Source of the DNA: Paenibacillus maysiensis
Lineage (GTDB): Bacteria > Bacillota > Bacilli > Paenibacillales > Paenibacillaceae
DNA length: 53,206 nucleotides
Assembly (NCBI RefSeq): GCF_000520815.1
Contig: NZ_ASRY01000014.1
Coordinates: forward strand, 1-53,206
Direction: 5' to 3'
Shown here: piece by piece, positions 52,581-53,206 of the stretch
How positions within the stretch are numbered: the first letter of the stretch is position 1
Layout: the number at the start of each line of letters is the position of its first letter
Program-made: the position numbers and the translations under genes
Notes under the pieces: generated by a model
The model's database searches: none
What the model saw: the letters and a program-made list of their open reading frames with translations, nothing else
Told to the model about the DNA's origin: nothing

Positions 52581-53206
52581 TCATATCAAATGCTTATAAT
52601 GAAGCAAGGCGATAATAACAAGTATAGCCGTCAAGGCAATGCAGATGTTCTCCACCTGCGCCCCTTTGCGCGTTCCGGTACTCATCAGCTTAAATCGCAG
52701 CTTCCATTTGAACGGTGGCAAAGGCTTGATCCCGTTATTCGTCAAGGAATCTGCCAACAAATGCAGCAGATACGCCAAGCCCCCAGCCAGCCATATGCTG
52801 TCACCATGCAGACGGGTTGTACCGTACAGCAACGCAGTCCATGCGACTGTTCCATACACCGTATGCGTCAATCCCCGGTGCGGGACAAGCGTACAGATAA
52901 TCAACAGACAACCGGCTATGTAATTCCACGGCGCATAGGCTTCTCCATACCAGGCCAAGCCAATTCCAATTAAAAAGATAATGGCCTTTCGCATCGACCG
53001 TGAAGGCATAAAAGAAGCGCTGATCATCAGCAAAGCCAGAACAAGATTCCATGGCGGCGGAGCCAGACGGGTTAAAAATACCCAGCCCGCAGCCCCAAGC
53101 ATCAGGAGCTGTACGAGTCTGAGCATTTTGGTAGGCAACGCACGACTCACGAGCATGGAGTTAGGCTCGTCAATATCCGGCAGCAGTGAACCGACTACAG
53201 CGGCAG
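52581..53206 (-). CDS. Metal-dependent hydrolase / DUF457 (YdjM-like) membrane protein, N-terminus cut by window
   Basis: The minus-strand frame stays open to the window edge, and the extra residues read AAVVGSLLPDIDEPNS, the signature of the LexA-binding inner-membrane YdjM/DUF457 family (LLPDID). Later PHRGLTHTVYG and LLADSLTNNGIKPLPP supply the other conserved His/Asp residues, and about five hydrophobic segments are seen. At least 208 residues are present. The start is outside the window. Confidence 0.85.
   Translation of the reverse strand, partial: AAVVGSLLPDIDEPNSMLVSRALPTKMLRLVQLLMLGAAGWVFLTRLAPPPWNLVLALLMISASFMPSRSMRKAIIFLIGIGLAWYGEAYAPWNYIAGCLLIICTLVPHRGLTHTVYGTVAWTALLYGTTRLHGDSIWLAGGLAYLLHLLADSLTNNGIKPLPPFKWKLRFKLMSTGTRKGAQVENICIALTAILVIIALLHYKHLI

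Overview
The window looks like a Paenibacillus chromosome, probably of the P. polymyxa group. It is moderate-GC Firmicute DNA with strong Shine-Dalgarno sites, frequent TTG starts and endospore genes (gpr, spoIIP, spoVAC-AD-AE). Gene order follows the Bacillus subtilis yqeG-to-yqeV chromosomal block. The species call is inferred from protein character and gene order; no search was run.

Almost everything lies on the minus strand, so the biological order runs from high to low coordinates. At the right edge are a truncated DUF457-type membrane protein and an M42 peptidase on the plus strand. Next come the spore DPA-channel operon spoVAC-AD-AE, then a MoxR / DUF58 / transglutaminase trio. A long operon follows: yqeG-yqeH-aroE-yhbY-nadD-yqeK-rsfS-cvfB-yqeM (ribosome maturation, shikimate, NAD, Ap4A). 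After it come a tautomerase-like gene (+), leuS behind a leucine T-box, comER (+) and the DNA-uptake genes comEA-comEB-comEC. A decayed siderophore-binding-protein remnant, an ECF sigma/anti-sigma pair with its own ECF promoter, and holA follow, with rpsT (+) next to holA. Then come gpr (sigma-G promoter), spoIIP, yqxA, lepA, hemW, a GNAT gene and an AT-rich orphan membrane protein. The CIRCE-controlled heat-shock operon hrcA-grpE-dnaK-dnaJ is next.

In B. subtilis prmA follows dnaJ directly. Here about 6.4 kb intervenes, holding a malate-utilisation module (two-component system, 2-hydroxycarboxylate transporter, malic enzyme), two small stress-like genes and a possible 23-codon gene. Then come prmA, an inserted M50 protease gene, rsmE, mtaB, a NUDIX gene and the 3' end of a Na/Pi cotransporter (+).

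The less ordinary material is mostly non-coding or at insertion points. It includes two copies of an approximately 120-bp palindromic repeat whose arms co-vary, a structure-rich 470-bp gap between lepA and hemW, strong hairpins between hrcA and grpE and between yqeH and aroE, the possible 23-codon gene, the orphan membrane protein, and a probable ATT start for comEC. I see no CRISPR array, insertion sequence, prophage, rRNA or tRNA gene. I do not see a convincing wholly new multi-gene system; the palindromic repeat family is the best candidate for something under-described.
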